Assembly (NCBI RefSeq): GCF_014529535.1
Contig: NW_023503295.1
Location: 3,333,143-3,397,142, forward strand
Length of the DNA stretch: 64,000 nucleotides
Origin: Bradysia coprophila
Taxonomy: Eukaryota; Arthropoda; Insecta; Diptera; Sciaridae
Reading direction: 5' to 3'
Positions 37,501-48,517 of this stretch are shown piece by piece; the first letter of the stretch is position 1, and the number at the start of each line of letters is the position of its first letter. A program made the translations under genes and the position numbers. The notes under the pieces were generated by a model, which made no database searches, was not told the DNA's origin, and saw only the letters and a list, made by a program, of their open reading frames with translations.

Positions 37501-38363
37501 CATTGCCATTAATAACAATGACTGCTACACCTACAATTTTTGGTTGCTGTACAATGCTAGCTATCCCGCAAAACAATTGCAATGGCTGCATGACACGTTG
37601 TTGGAGGCGGAGTCTAATAATGAAAAGGTGCACATTCTAGCTCATATACCATCCGGTGAAGGTGGTTGTTATAACACGTGGGCAAGGGAATACCGTCGAA
37701 TCGTTGATCGATTCTGGGATACTATCAGTGCACAATTCAATGGACACACGCACCGTGATGGTAGAAATTCTATAAATGTGTTGGTGTCCGAATTTCCATT
37801 TTCGCTTTTTTTTTGATAGAATTTAACGTGTTTTATGCACGAGATAGTCCAAAAGATGCTATCAATGTGGGATGGAATGGTGGCAGTGCGACACCATACA
37901 GCTTCGTGAATCCGAATTATCGAATCTACACTGTCGAAACAGAGACTTATGTAAACTGTCATACAACATCCGGTAGATGGAGTTACTAAACTTTGTCAAT
38001 TTGCAGCAAGTTATCGGCCATGAGACATGGATCTACAATTTAACCGAGGCCAATCTGAATGCATCGTCGAGTCCGAACTGGTTCCGTGAATATTCGTTCA
38101 TTGACGCGTACAACGTAACTGACCTCAGTCCAGCTTCGTTGGACGAACTAATGACATCGTTTGCCACGGATCCGGATCTGATTTCTCTGTATTGGATGCA
38201 TAAAGTGAAAATGGGCGATCCGTCGCTGGAAGAGGGTTGCGAAAATGAATGTCTGTTGAAACATTTGACCGAAATCGTTACGACAGAGTTTGGAGCAGAA
38301 AATCCACGTCGCGATGAACTGGTCGAATTGTTTTGGACTGCGGTAGGTGATGATTCGAAATAA
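34553..38363 (+). CDS. Acid sphingomyelinase-like phosphodiesterase, secreted
   Basis: This belongs to the family that hydrolyses sphingomyelin to ceramide and phosphocholine in lysosomes or outside the cell. Proposed exons are 34553-34849, 36329-36490, 36545-36806, 36870-36895, 36958-37071, 37172-37760, 37820-37950 and 38007-38363, all phase-compatible, giving 645 residues. The first about 18 residues are a signal peptide ([18 protein letters not shown]). Residues 100-181 form a saposin-B domain with CEFC and later cysteines. The metallophosphatase core shows DTHYD (D224, H226), GDVVDH (D297), GNHE (N337, H338), HIPSGEGGC (H445) and GHTHRDEF (H479, H481), all expected zinc ligands. A C-terminal cysteine-bearing region follows. 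Intron 1 carries a 1.35-kb foldback transposon. The join of exon 1 to the saposin exon is inferred from phase. Many insect members lack proven sphingomyelin specificity. Confidence 0.88.
34899..36245. mobile_element. hAT-type foldback transposon in an intron
   Basis: Inverted arms of about 585 bp run from TAGGGCGTATCGAATTTTT at 34899 to its complement ending at 36245, around a loop of about 175 bp. The 8-bp sequence CCAAGCAT flanks both ends (34891-34898 and 36246-36253). TAGGG ends with an 8-bp duplication point to hAT mobilisation. The arms are about 95% alike by eye. It sits within intron 1 of the sphingomyelinase-like gene, which would be about 127 nt without it. No transposase is encoded. 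Confidence 0.88.
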
Positions 38364-38551
38364 ACGGAAATTTTCGGTTTGAGATTGTGTTTGAAGTGGT
38401 TTTGTGAACAACATTGCAATTAAATGTTGTAAAAGCGTTTTCACCAACTTTGAAATATTCCTATTTATAAAAAGGCAGTTGCTATTCGCACACGAGTGCG
38501 AATGGTCAATTGTGGGACTATTCGCACGCGAATTTTTTCTTCTTCATTTTT
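38364..38551. repeat. 3' flank with CTATTCGCAC palindromes
   Basis: Two palindromic motifs at 38470-38532 (CTATTCGCACACGAGTGCG and ACTATTCGCACGCG) match the cluster at 5832-5961. No AATAAA is obvious just after the stop. Confidence 0.4.
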
Positions 38552-40446
38552 AGCCCCGTACGAAGTACGAAGGGGCTTATAGGATTACGATGCCGTGTGT
38601 AATTGATGGAATTCGAAGCAGACGGTAAGGGCAAAGTGTTTGCCTATGTTCATAGATGACGAATCCGCAATAAAAATTTGGGCCGTCTGTCCGTCTGTCC
38701 GTCACGTCGATATCTTGAGTAAATCAAATCCGATTTCAAAAAAAAAATTTTCCATGAAAGATAGTCAAAATAGTGAGGATAAGTTCGAAGATGGGCATAT
38801 TCGGGTCGGCCCTTCGTGAGTTAGGGCCACCTAAGTGATTTAAGGTCTTTTGGTGATATTTATGGCAAAATAAACGATGGAAATGTAAATGACACGGCAA
38901 GGTAGGCAATGATAGGTATTGTCAATACCAATCCAGGAAAAAAAAGTTTTTTAAAATCGGGTGAGTGGACCGTGAGTTAGGGCCTTAGAAGTGAAAAGCT
39001 ACTAGGGCCCTATGTGTATTTTACATAGAACTCAAGTAAATTTCATCCGTTTTTCGTAATTTTTGTTTCATTTGAAAGATAATCGAACACCGAATAGAAT
39101 GTTGTTGAAAAAAAAATTAAATTTGGGTCCTTGGACTAAGGCCGCTACTAGGGCCCTCTGTGTATTTTACATATAACTCGAGCAAATTTCATCCGTTTTT
39201 CTGTAATTTTTGTTTCATTTGAAAGGTAATCAAAGGCCGAATAGAATGTTGTTGAAAAAAAATTAAATTTGGGTCCTCGGACTAAGGCCGCTACTAGGGC
39301 CCTATGTGTATTTTACATAGAACTCAAGTAAATTTCATCCGTTTTTCGTAATTTTTGTTTCATTTGAAAGATAATCGAACACCGAATAGAATGTTGTTGA
39401 AAAAAAAATTAAATTTGGGTCCTTGGACTAAGGCCGCTACTAGGGCCCTCTGTGTATTTTACATATAACTCGAGCAAATTTCATCCGTTTTTCTGTAATT
39501 TTTGTTTCATTTGAAAGGTAATCAAAGGCCGAATAGAATGTTGTTGAAAAAAAAATAAATTTGGGTCCTCGGACTAAGGCCGTTACTAGGGCCCTATGTG
39601 TATTTTACATATAACTCGAGCAAATTTCATCCGTTTTTCGTAATTTTTTGTTTCATTTGGAAGGTAATCAAAGGCCGAATAGAATGTTGTTGAAAAAAAA
39701 TTAAATTTGGGTCCTCGGACTAAGGCCGCTACTAGGGCCCTATGCGTATTTTACATACAACTCGAGTAAATTTCATCCGTTTTTCGTAATTTTTGTTTCA
39801 TTTTAAAGATAATCGAACACCGAATAGAATGTTGTTGAAAAAAAAATTAAATTTGGGTCCTTGGACTAAGGCCGCTACTAGGGCCCTATGTGTATTTTAC
39901 ATATAACTCGAGCAAATTTCATCCGTTTTTCGTAATTTTTGTTTCATTTGGAAGGTAATCAAAGGCCGAATAGAATGTAGTTGAAAAAAATTTTAAATTT
40001 GGGTCCTCGGACTAAGGCCGCTACTAGGGCCCTATGTGTATTTTACATATAACTCGAGCAAATTTCATCCGTTTTTCGTATTTTTTGTTTCATTTGGAAG
40101 GTAATCAAAGGCCGAATAGAATGTAGTTGAAAAAAAAAAATTGGATCCTCGGACTGAGGCCGATACTAGGCCCTATGTGTATTTATACTCAATAAATTAA
40201 AATTTTAGGGCTATTTGAAATTTTTGTTTTATTTGAAAGGAACGTCGTACGGGGCTTCGTAATTGCGCTATGCGCAATTTATAAGATGTACACATTACAT
40301 AATAATTTTACTTTAACTACTTTAACCGGCGCATAGGCTTACGGTCAAAGTAGGGTGACAGACGCACTAGGGTCACGTACGCAATAGATATACGGGTTTG
40401 TACGGGGCTCAGTCGCAGCAAACGCTCCGACTGTTCTGATGGCTCG
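38552..40446 (+). mobile_element. Repeat family B, copy 3 (longest, 1.9 kb)
   Basis: It starts AGCCCCGTACGAAGTAC and ends GATGGCTCG with T runs outside. After a unique 5' part with CTGTCCGTCTGTCCGTC come eight full units of about 146 bp (from about 39004) and one diverged terminal unit. The 3' part contains ATTGCGCTATGCGCAAT, a perfect small palindrome. It encodes no protein. Confidence 0.85.
39004..40170 (+). repeat. 146-bp tandem array with a 292-bp higher-order unit
   Basis: Units begin AGGGCCCTATGTG or AGGGCCCTCTGTG at about 39004, 39150, 39296, 39442, 39590, 39734, 39880 and 40026. The first and third are identical by eye and the second and fourth nearly so. A dimer of 292 bp was therefore duplicated recently. 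Confidence 0.85.
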
Positions 40447-40649
40447 TTTTCAGTTGTAATTGTGAACACTTTAGCTCGGGGTTGTTTTGCTTGTTTGTTT
40501 TCAGTAAACAAGCAAATCAACAACGAGCTAACTTGTCTCCATTCCAAGCAATACAACATCAAAGTAAATTGTGAACAAATGTTAAAATGACTCTAGATTA
40601 GGTTCCATAAGTTCCTTATGTTCCACATTGTCGAACCCCTTATGTTGCA

Positions 40650-43540
40650 TTCAATTCAATTCAATTCTTTATTCATTTAAAGTCGGCTTAATACAAGTGG
40701 ACTATTAGTATTAATTGTACAATAGAAAAGTTAAGTTTACGTTAACAAAATAAAAATTTTGAGTCAAAATTAGAAAAAATAAGAAACAAACAAGAAACAG
40801 ATTATCGCAGAAAGCTCGTCGATAGAGGTAGAAATAGTTGATGTCAGGCTGACACGATCATAGTTGAACGAATGAACCAAAAGTTGAGTCAGGTAGACGA
40901 AGCAGAGCGGTACGAAACTGAGCGTGTGGCAGAGTCGGATCGATCGAAGATGATGTGGCGTTGAACATTTTACAGGCGTTGTTGAATGGTGAATTAGTGA
41001 CGCGACCATTCCGACAGCCTTTGATGTAAATAATTCCGTTGTTTTTGAGTGCTCTCGTTGTGAACGTTATTTGAGAACGAAGGCTCGGCGAGTTGATTTT
41101 CCCGGTAAGCAGCGAATGAATAAACAAAACACATGCATTCACCCTTCGACGGATCAAAGTTTGCAGACCGAACTTCGTACATCTTTCGATGTAAGGGCTC
41201 AAGACGTAGTTGTTGTCAGCGCGGTCGCGGTAGTCACCATTAAGATGCATAACAAACTGCTTCTGCGTACTCTCAATTGTGGTTCGGTGACTTGCACAGA
41301 CTGGTGACCAAACAGTGGCTGCAAATTCGAGGTTGGATCGTACCAAGGCTTTGTATAGAATTTTCATGGCATCCTCGTCAAAATATCGACATTGACGTAG
41401 AACAAAATTCAGCACAGATCTGCTTTTGTTTTTCACGTATTCGTAGTGAGAGTTAAAAGAAAACTTTGAGTCGCACAGAACACCCAAGTCAAGATTACTG
41501 CTTGTCCGTTCAATTAGTTGGTTATCTAAGTTGTAGTCGTAGATTATGGGATTCCTTTTGAGCGTATATGTGATGACTTTCGACTTGGCTCTATTAATTT
41601 CCATTCCATTGTCACAACACCATTTGAAGAATATATCAATTGCTGCAAAAAGATTTATCGCATCCTCCTCAGATTTTATTATTGAAGTCATTTTCTTGTC
41701 GTCAGCAAAGTTCAGATTGTGGATACCGGGTAGTTGAACGTCAGAGTCGTTGAAAAACATCAGGAACGCAATGACTCCTAGAATGGATCCTTGGCCCACA
41801 CCGGAAAGAACTGTGAAAACGTCCGACTTTTCAGATCCCACAACGACATATTGCAGTCTTGAGACCAGGTACGACAAAAACCACAACAAAGCGGCGTTCG
41901 AAAGAGGAAATTTGGCCATTTTACGAATAAGTTTCGACTTATCAACTTTGTCGAAGGCTTCGCTGATGTCGACGATGAATTCATCTAGTTGAGCGTTTTC
42001 TTGGAAGGCATTATGTATGAGGACGCTCAGCTCCATCAGGTTCGATTCAATGTTTCTATCGGATACGAATCCGTGATGAGATGCGGATATGTTTCGAGGA
42101 ATGATAAGCTTCAATTGTAAGAAGACCACTCGTTCAAAAACTTTTGCAAGGTTTGGCATCACATTGACTCCTCTGTAGTTCTTGACGTCCATTTTCCGTC
42201 CATTTTTGAAAATCGGCGTCAGTTGTCCGATTTTAAACAAATTCGGATAACATTTCTCAGTTAATGATTGATTGAAGATGACATTCAGTGGCTCTGCTAG
42301 ATTTCCGGCGCATTCGCGTAGGAATATGGATGAGATTCCGTCATGACCACTTCCTTTGTTTACATCCATTCCATGCAACACGAATAGCACCAGCTCCGCT
42401 GTAGATGTGATGCCGAAGCAATTGCTATCAACTCTGTTGTCAATGAAGTCGAACAATGACGGGTCTTCCGGGTAGTCAACGTATACACTTTGGAAGAATT
42501 CAGCGAAGAGGTTTGACTTTTCTGCATTCGTCGATGCCTTCTTGCCATTAAGTTCGACCACGGCAGGCAGATTATTGGATTTGCGTTTGCCATTGATATG
42601 ACGCCAGAATGACTTGGGATCAGACTTAAGACAATGAGCTTTCTCCCGAATGAAATTACTGTGAAGCTCCGTCCTCATCGATTCGAATTCGATTTTTGCT
42701 TGTAGGAATTTACGGTCATCTAGTACCGTTGGAATATCGTACAGCAGCTGCTGCTTACGTTGCGTGCTTAATTTCTTAAACTCTTTGTTCCGGATATTCT
42801 TCAAATGCATCAGATCCTTATTGAACCACTTAGGATTGTTGGACGAGGGAATCGTGGCACGCGGAACAAATTCGGAAAAAGTGTCGTAAATGCTATCATA
42901 GAAAGATTTCAGGGAGTCATTCACATTACCTTCACAGTACTGCAGCAGATCGGTACCAGAAAGATGTTCATTTATTTCAACGTAGTTTGCCTTTTTGAAA
43001 CAGTACACCGTGTTCGACTCGTCATCAGAAGTGATAGTGGGATGACATTCTATAAGACATGCCAATGGCACATGGTCAACGTCGCTTTTCGATACTGGCA
43101 ACATAAGAAAATCTGCTTTGCTCACTACACATAATTCGGAATTGTCGGCGTAAACGAGGTCAAGAACATTTCCACTCTTATTAGCAAACGATGACATTTG
43201 AAACAGTCCAAGGTCGGCCATCTCTGACGTAAGTTCTCTAGCAATGATTGATCTAACGGACATGGAGTCACCAATTAACGGTACAAAATCGAAACCGTCA
43301 TCATTCTCGTACCAGTTGACACCGTTCAGATTAAAATCTCCAAAAATATATAGCGAATCAGAGTTGGTGGTACACTTCTTGACGGCATTTATAGCAGCGA
43401 TGTGTGAACGGTAGACCGATATGTCAGCAGTCGGTTGAATGTACAAAGAGTAAATGAAGTAAATGCATGTTGTAAATGGAAGCATATGCTCCTCATGTTC
43501 CATATTGCAGAATAACCGAACACAAATTGGTATTGGTATT
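40650..43540 (-). mobile_element. Jockey/CR1-like non-LTR retrotransposon, 5' truncated
   Basis: The minus-strand frame 43503-40858 is open for 881 codons. It starts inside the APE-type endonuclease (FGDFNLNGVNW, DVDHVPL). It continues with a linker, then the reverse transcriptase: GQLTPIFKNGRK, NYRGVNVMPNLAKVFE, FIVDISEAFDK (motif A), GVGQGSILGVIAF (motif B), NFADDKK (motif C). The C-terminal thumb-like part follows. The first half of the endonuclease and any ORF1 are missing; coding similarity can be followed upstream to about 43535. Downstream is AATAAAG followed by three to four GAATT repeats (40650-40680), a simple-repeat tail known from related clades. No stop or frameshift interrupts the reverse transcriptase, so the copy is young or was made by a recently active parent. 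Confidence 0.9.
40858..43503 (-). CDS. Endonuclease (partial) - reverse transcriptase of the Jockey/CR1-like element
   Basis: This is the protein frame of the element above, given separately because it is open throughout. The catalytic aspartates are in VDISEAFD and FADD. The endonuclease catalytic Asp-Asn pair is seen in GDFNLN, while the N-terminal catalytic residues of that domain are absent through truncation. The annotated start Met is arbitrary, because the true frame enters from upstream. It would supply reverse transcription only if the missing endonuclease half were dispensable, which is unlikely. Confidence 0.85.
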   Translation of the reverse strand: MEHEEHMLPFTTCIYFIYSLYIQPTADISVYRSHIAAINAVKKCTTNSDSLYIFGDFNLNGVNWYENDDGFDFVPLIGDSMSVRSIIARELTSEMADLGLFQMSSFANKSGNVLDLVYADNSELCVVSKADFLMLPVSKSDVDHVPLACLIECHPTITSDDESNTVYCFKKANYVEINEHLSGTDLLQYCEGNVNDSLKSFYDSIYDTFSEFVPRATIPSSNNPKWFNKDLMHLKNIRNKEFKKLSTQRKQQLLYDIPTVLDDRKFLQAKIEFESMRTELHSNFIREKAHCLKSDPKSFWRHINGKRKSNNLPAVVELNGKKASTNAEKSNLFAEFFQSVYVDYPEDPSLFDFIDNRVDSNCFGITSTAELVLFVLHGMDVNKGSGHDGISSIFLRECAGNLAEPLNVIFNQSLTEKCYPNLFKIGQLTPIFKNGRKMDVKNYRGVNVMPNLAKVFERVVFLQLKLIIPRNISASHHGFVSDRNIESNLMELSVLIHNAFQENAQLDEFIVDISEAFDKVDKSKLIRKMAKFPLSNAALLWFLSYLVSRLQYVVVGSEKSDVFTVLSGVGQGSILGVIAFLMFFNDSDVQLPGIHNLNFADDKKMTSIIKSEEDAINLFAAIDIFFKWCCDNGMEINRAKSKVITYTLKRNPIIYDYNLDNQLIERTSSNLDLGVLCDSKFSFNSHYEYVKNKSRSVLNFVLRQCRYFDEDAMKILYKALVRSNLEFAATVWSPVCASHRTTIESTQKQFVMHLNGDYRDRADNNYVLSPYIERCTKFGLQTLIRRRVNACVLFIHSLLTGKINSPSLRSQITFTTRALKNNGIIYIKGCRNGRVTNSPFNNACKMFNATSSSIDPTLPHAQFRTALLRLPDSTFGSFVQL

Positions 43541-43801
43541 AAATCCTAGATGCAACCTAATAACAGATTCAATCACATGTCATTATTGTGGACAAAAACC
43601 TGATGAAACGATTTTTGTGTGTTTCGGTTGAGTTTCGAACCCACAACTAGCCATCCAATAATTCAATGTGAAGTCTACACTTATACACTTAGTTGGTGTG
43701 GGTCTAATTATCTCTAACAATTCAGTCCACGTGTACGGTTTAATCGCCCAACCATTTTATTTATGGTTAGAAGTCAATAACATCTTAAACATTTAAATTC
43801 C
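43541..43801. other. Short gap between retrotransposon and protease gene
   Basis: The minus strand has a B-box-like GGGTTCGAAACTC near 43630, but no matching A box. Nothing else is recognised. Confidence 0.4.
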
Positions 43802-46800
43802 TTAAATCACTCTCCAATCTAAGTGTGCCGCTGTCAGCACGCAAAGACACAAAGAAATCAAGCCAAATGATAATACTGCTGCAGTTCCATGACTCGGAAA
43901 GCTGGGCGGAGTAGTGGGAGTAGTAGGAGTAGTTATAGCAACAGTAGTCGGTGTTGGTATATCTTGCTGTTCCCCAGCCCAGTAGATTTTTTCGTCAATC
44001 CAACTGTTGTAAGCGGCCACATCCGTATATACTCCGGGAAGATTCTCTTCAGCACATCCTGTGGATTTTTGTTGATTTAATGGACTGTTTTCAGAAAGCG
44101 TAATTTCAAATATTTCTGTGTGTACCTGCACCCCAGGACACTACACCAGCCACATAAATTCCACACATGAGTCCGCCCCCGCTATCACCTTGACCTGTAA
44201 AATAATGGAACACTTAGCTTTGAGGAGTCGTGTAAATTAACATTTGTATAATACAAGCATCAGTGCCTCCAGCCATGTCCCCGGCACAAATCATTCCGCT
44301 TTTTATCGCACCGCCATAGGAATTGGGCCCGTTGCAGACCGTTCGACTGATTACGGTAGCGTTAATTCGTAGCAAATTGTCGGGAGACGGCCCATTCTGA
44401 ATAACAATTTAATAAAAAAAAAAAAATTGTCAAAAATTAACCGACTGTTTTGCAAGGAACATCGTACATAGAAAAGTGCACCCCATCCTGCAACACTACA
44501 CGATGTGCCCACATTCGGAGAGTATTGTATCCGGGCAACCGGCGAAAATGTGGCTGTGACTGTAAATGGTGAACTTGTCTGGAAGAAACATTCCCATCAA
44601 ACTGACATGGTAGAGCCATTGATTTTGCATTACTTACTCGGATCACCGCAACATCATTTAAGATGCCTTCAATCGAGTAGTCCGGATGCACAAAGACGTG
44701 CGAAGCAATCCGAGATTGACGTGTGGCACTGAGCAAGCTGAGATACAGCTCGTCGCCGACTAACATGAACTACAAGGGCGGAAAAGGTTTTTTTTCTGTT
44801 AAAATCTCTTAAAAACCGTGAGCGAAAACATGAAAATGCTTACAAAGCTAGGACTCCTGACAACTCCTCTGTCTGTCGTAACACAATGAGCTGCAGTAAG
44901 AACGTGACTTTCATGAATTAGAGTTCCTCCACAAAAGTGATACACATTTAACGGATATAGGTTGGCTTGTTGAATGGATATCTGCAATTTAGGACACAAT
45001 AAATGTGCATGTCTTCAAACGACCAAAAATTTTGTAAATTTTCTTTGGGTCAAATGTTGATTGGTTCGTGAAATTAATTCCGCTTCATGATATTGCTTTC
45101 GTTCACGTCTGTTTTATCTTTTGTTGTTTTCCCCAAGCTTGATAACGAACGCTAAAAACCTTGCGGTGTGAATCATGTCTACTCTAATTGTTATCAGTCA
45201 AATCTGATTAGGAAATATTTTGGCTGAAGTATTACCACGACGTCACACAATGTTTTATATAATCGTAGAACGGGACCTACTATCAGTCGGTTCGTGGCCG
45301 TACATCGATTTTTATTTATTGAATCTGTTCGGAATTTAATCGGATTCCGAATTTGTTACAAATTAGAGTAGTACACCCGGCGCTGCTCGGGATTACTACA
45401 ATTTAAATATTTTCATCCAAAAAAAATATTTACGCGACACAAAAAAATTATCCCACTTAAAATGGATGCATTCTTCCCCGACTTTAACGAATGATAAGAA
45501 TTTCACGCGTCAGATAATGCAACAAGTGAAAAATTTAACGCGCCTTTTTCCTAACTTTTCTTCAACCAAGTCGGTATGCCTGGCTCGGAACGGGTCGGGT
45601 TCGGTCAGACCGGAACCCGAACTTGATTTAACCCGAACCTGAAAAACTATTTCGGGTTCAACCCGAACTTGACCCGAACTTGAATTTTCGATTTCGGGTT
45701 TAACCCGAACCTGACCTGAACCCGAAATTGTTCAACCCGAATTTGACCTGAACCTGAATTTTCAATTTCGAGTTCGACCCGAACCTGAACTGAACCAGAA
45801 ATTTTAAATTTAATCAGGTCGGGTTCGGGTAACCCGAATTTTTTGACTTTTTTTAGTGTAATAAATGCTCAAAATTTCGGTTTACCCGAACCCGACCTGA
45901 TTAAATTTAAAATTTCGGGTTCAGTTCAGGTTCGGGTCGAACTCGAAATCGAAGATTCAGGTTCAGGTCAAATTCGGGTTAAACAATTTCGGGTTCAGGT
46001 CAGGTTCGGGTTAAACCCGAAATCGAAAATTCAAGTTCGGGTCAAGTTCGGGTTGAACCCGAAATAATTTTTCAGGCTCGGGTCATGAATCCGGTTCAGG
46101 TCAACCTGAACTAAAACAGGTCAACCCGAACCCGTTCCGAGCCTTAGATGCCAATTTTCCAATTTTAGGACTTTTCCAGTTGGTTCGTTCAACCAACAAA
46201 CATTAAACTTTATAGATGTTGGACGTTATAGTTACAGGTTTAAATTGCCCTGACGGCAAAATCGATGTTCAAGTATTCAGAACAATGAACCATTTGCAAA
46301 TTTTTTAGCCTGCATTTAGGCGGAAAAAGATTCGTTTTTTGAGGATTTCTTTAAACCAAATTTTTTTTTTTTTTTGGAAAAGTAACACCGATGAAGCACG
46401 CAAAAATGTTTTACTTTCAAAGGAAGAATTGGTTTATGGGTGATAACTTATAACACTTGGAGAAACCCTTGCAAATTGTGTAAATTTGTGTAATCTGCAA
46501 AGATTTCTCCAAGTGGGATAACCCACAAACCAAATTTTCCTTTAAAAGTAACACATCCTTGCGTCCTTTAATGGCTTTACTTTTTCAAAAAAAAAGACTT
46601 TGGTTCAAAGAAATCATCGAAAAACGAATCTTTTTCCGCCTAAATGTAGGCTTCAAATTTGCAAAGGGTCCATTGCTCTTAAACTTTCCCGATATTTGTT
46701 GACCCTACATTTTGCGATGGGAAGATTTTATGTGACATACCTTTCCTTGAAACTCGCCTGGAGCAGCTGGTGTTCCACCAACGATCCGAGATGATCTGCT

Positions 46801-47172
46801 CGACGCAAGATATCCATCTTCATTATAGCGCAGAATGGGCAGTTTAGAATTCGGAGTAACTTCAGAACGTACGTTACAGCTAAAATAAACTTAAAAAATT
46901 GTTTGGATTTCGTTAGTAATCGTGTTTGACGAAATTGTTTTTTTTTTTACAATTTTATTCTAAACATTTGCGTAGGCTCAAATTCGACTTTGTAAACAAA
47001 AGCGTCACTTTGTTTACGAAAAAAAAAGATAATCAGAGACCAAGTACAAAATAAGAGATCGTAAAAAAGTCGGTAACCCTTGGTGTCATAAATTTAAAAC
47101 AAAATTCAACGAACTTTGGCGGTTTTACCTGTAGCAGAAATTGAAGAATGACAAAAGAATAACTAAGATCAT
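43802..47172 (-). CDS. Trypsin-like serine protease with Thr/Pro linker and hydrophobic C-terminal tail
   Basis: This is an S1-family secreted protease. Proposed exons on the minus strand are 47129-47172, 46741-46879, 44844-44981, 44638-44769, 44468-44578, 44255-44396, 44126-44194 and 43802-44058; all phases agree, giving 343 residues. A signal peptide (MILVILLSFFNFCYS) is followed by a short propeptide and the activation site SSR-IVGG (R46/I47). The triad is H93 (LTAAHC), D146 (NDVAVIR) and S240 (GDSGGG). D234 occupies the S1-pocket position that gives trypsin specificity. After the domain comes a Thr/Pro-rich linker (about 293-313) and a hydrophobic stretch (about 318-336), suggesting a membrane or GPI anchor. 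Intron 2 is 1.76 kb and holds two repeats. The donor of exon 5 (GTACGA) was chosen by phase and by alignment to GWG...NGPS. Confidence 0.88.
45582..46143. repeat. Foldback element built of CGGGTT/AACCCGA motifs
   Basis: Ends GGCTCGGAACGGG and CCCGTTCCGAGCC are inverted. The left half is rich in AACCCGAACTTGA and the right half in its complement, so the whole 562 bp folds back. It lies in intron 2 of the trypsin-like gene. The CAGGTC element at 30376 begins with the same AAGGCTCGGAA. Confidence 0.75.
46280..46678. mobile_element. TTAA-type MITE (family G), copy 1
   Basis: Inverted ends start GAACAATGAACC and GAGCAATGGACC. The right flank is TTAA (46679-46682) and the left TTCA, a mutated TTAA. 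The arms of about 190 bp fold back. It lies in intron 2 of the trypsin-like gene. TTAA duplication is typical of piggyBac-type mobilisation, but the end sequence is not the usual CCC. Confidence 0.65.
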
Positions 47173-48517
47173 GTTTATAACATCAAGTAAAACATCTTCG
47201 TATATGTTTCGCCTATGTCTATAAGCGTTTTATGAACTAAAGACCATAAACCATTGTAATGATATAAAAAAGTTAAAAAGTAGCGGTAACGTAAATGTAT
47301 TCGCGAGTTCACCTTCCAAATTTATCGTAATCAGACTCTCGGGGATTAGAAATTCTTTGATCTTGATGATACATGATGAATGGCAAGCTTTTAAGACTAA
47401 GAATTTTCCGTTACTCATAACAATATGGCGGAGCTTAATGAGAGACGTTTTCACGGAAACGAAAACTCGGCGCAAACAGGCAAATCACCATTTTTATAAA
47501 GTATAGCTACCGCTACTTCATGAATGGTCTATTTATGGAACTGATGCAAAAACACAACGATTTTTTTCTTGGGTTTTTTTTTCGAGATTATTTTGGAGTA
47601 AACACTTCACCGGTCTGTGGGACAAACTTGATGGAATATAATTCTTTAGAATGAAATGCTCAAGAGGACAAGAGCTTCGAAATTTTCGCTTTATAGCCTA
47701 GTTTACAGGACAGGGTATCGATAACATATTGAAGTTGCATTTTACAAAAGTTAACGAAATAGTAAATTATAACAATTGAAAGCACACTGGGTCTGTCACA
47801 ACATAACAATTTGACAATTTACAATATTATTCTTATATTTACCAGCGAGTAAAATCACAGCCAAAAATGTCATTGTTACAACACAATACTAACTTAACAA
47901 CTAAGTCGCGTGAAAGCTTCTTACCGAATAAGATAGAAAATTAATATTTTTGTTTTAGTTTTCTTCGTCGTAAATTTTTTTTTATATATCGATCCCATTG
48001 ATGATTTCCTGATAATATTTCGTTTTTTTTTTGATTTCTTATCTGACCGTTGAAGTAACCGTTATCAGTTATTTATGGTTTCCCTTTATAATGGTCCAAA
48101 AACATTCGACAATGTAATAGATATTTACGTCACAAGGCCGGAAAAGTTCAAAAATCTTTTTTTTTGCATGAAAGTTCTTAATCCAAGGCGAATCCGAGGG
48201 CACCGAAAAAAATAATTCTTCATAGTTGAAATGAAAGGTTTCCGGTACATGTAAAGCATGTAAACTAATATGAAAGAATCAAAGAACGTTTTGATCAACC
48301 ATGGATCAACAGACAAAGGGACGAAAGCAAACGTTATAAGAACGTGTCCGCAGGGACACCTAAAACATTTCATTTCGATTACAGTCAGTAACTGACACAC
48401 TGTTAGACATAATCTATTCGCGTACCGACCGGCTGAGATAAGATTTAACTCATTTTCTCGACTTAAAACTCGAAAATGGCTTTAAATTTTTCGGAAAAGC
48501 TGTCCCGCTAAGAAAAA
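47173..48517. other. Upstream of protease gene, no further gene seen
   Basis: This is AT-rich sequence with frames under 95 codons. A TTTATAAA sequence near 47496 could be a TATA box for the minus-strand protease, but no initiator is visible at the right distance. Confidence 0.4.

Noticed and set aside
43620-43700. Possible tRNA gene on the minus strand
   Set aside because: A B-box-like GGTTCGAA is present, but no A box or cloverleaf stems can be formed by eye.
45582-46143. Telomere-like short motifs
   Set aside because: The motif changes strand at the centre and is bounded by inverted ends, so it is a foldback element and not a telomeric tract.
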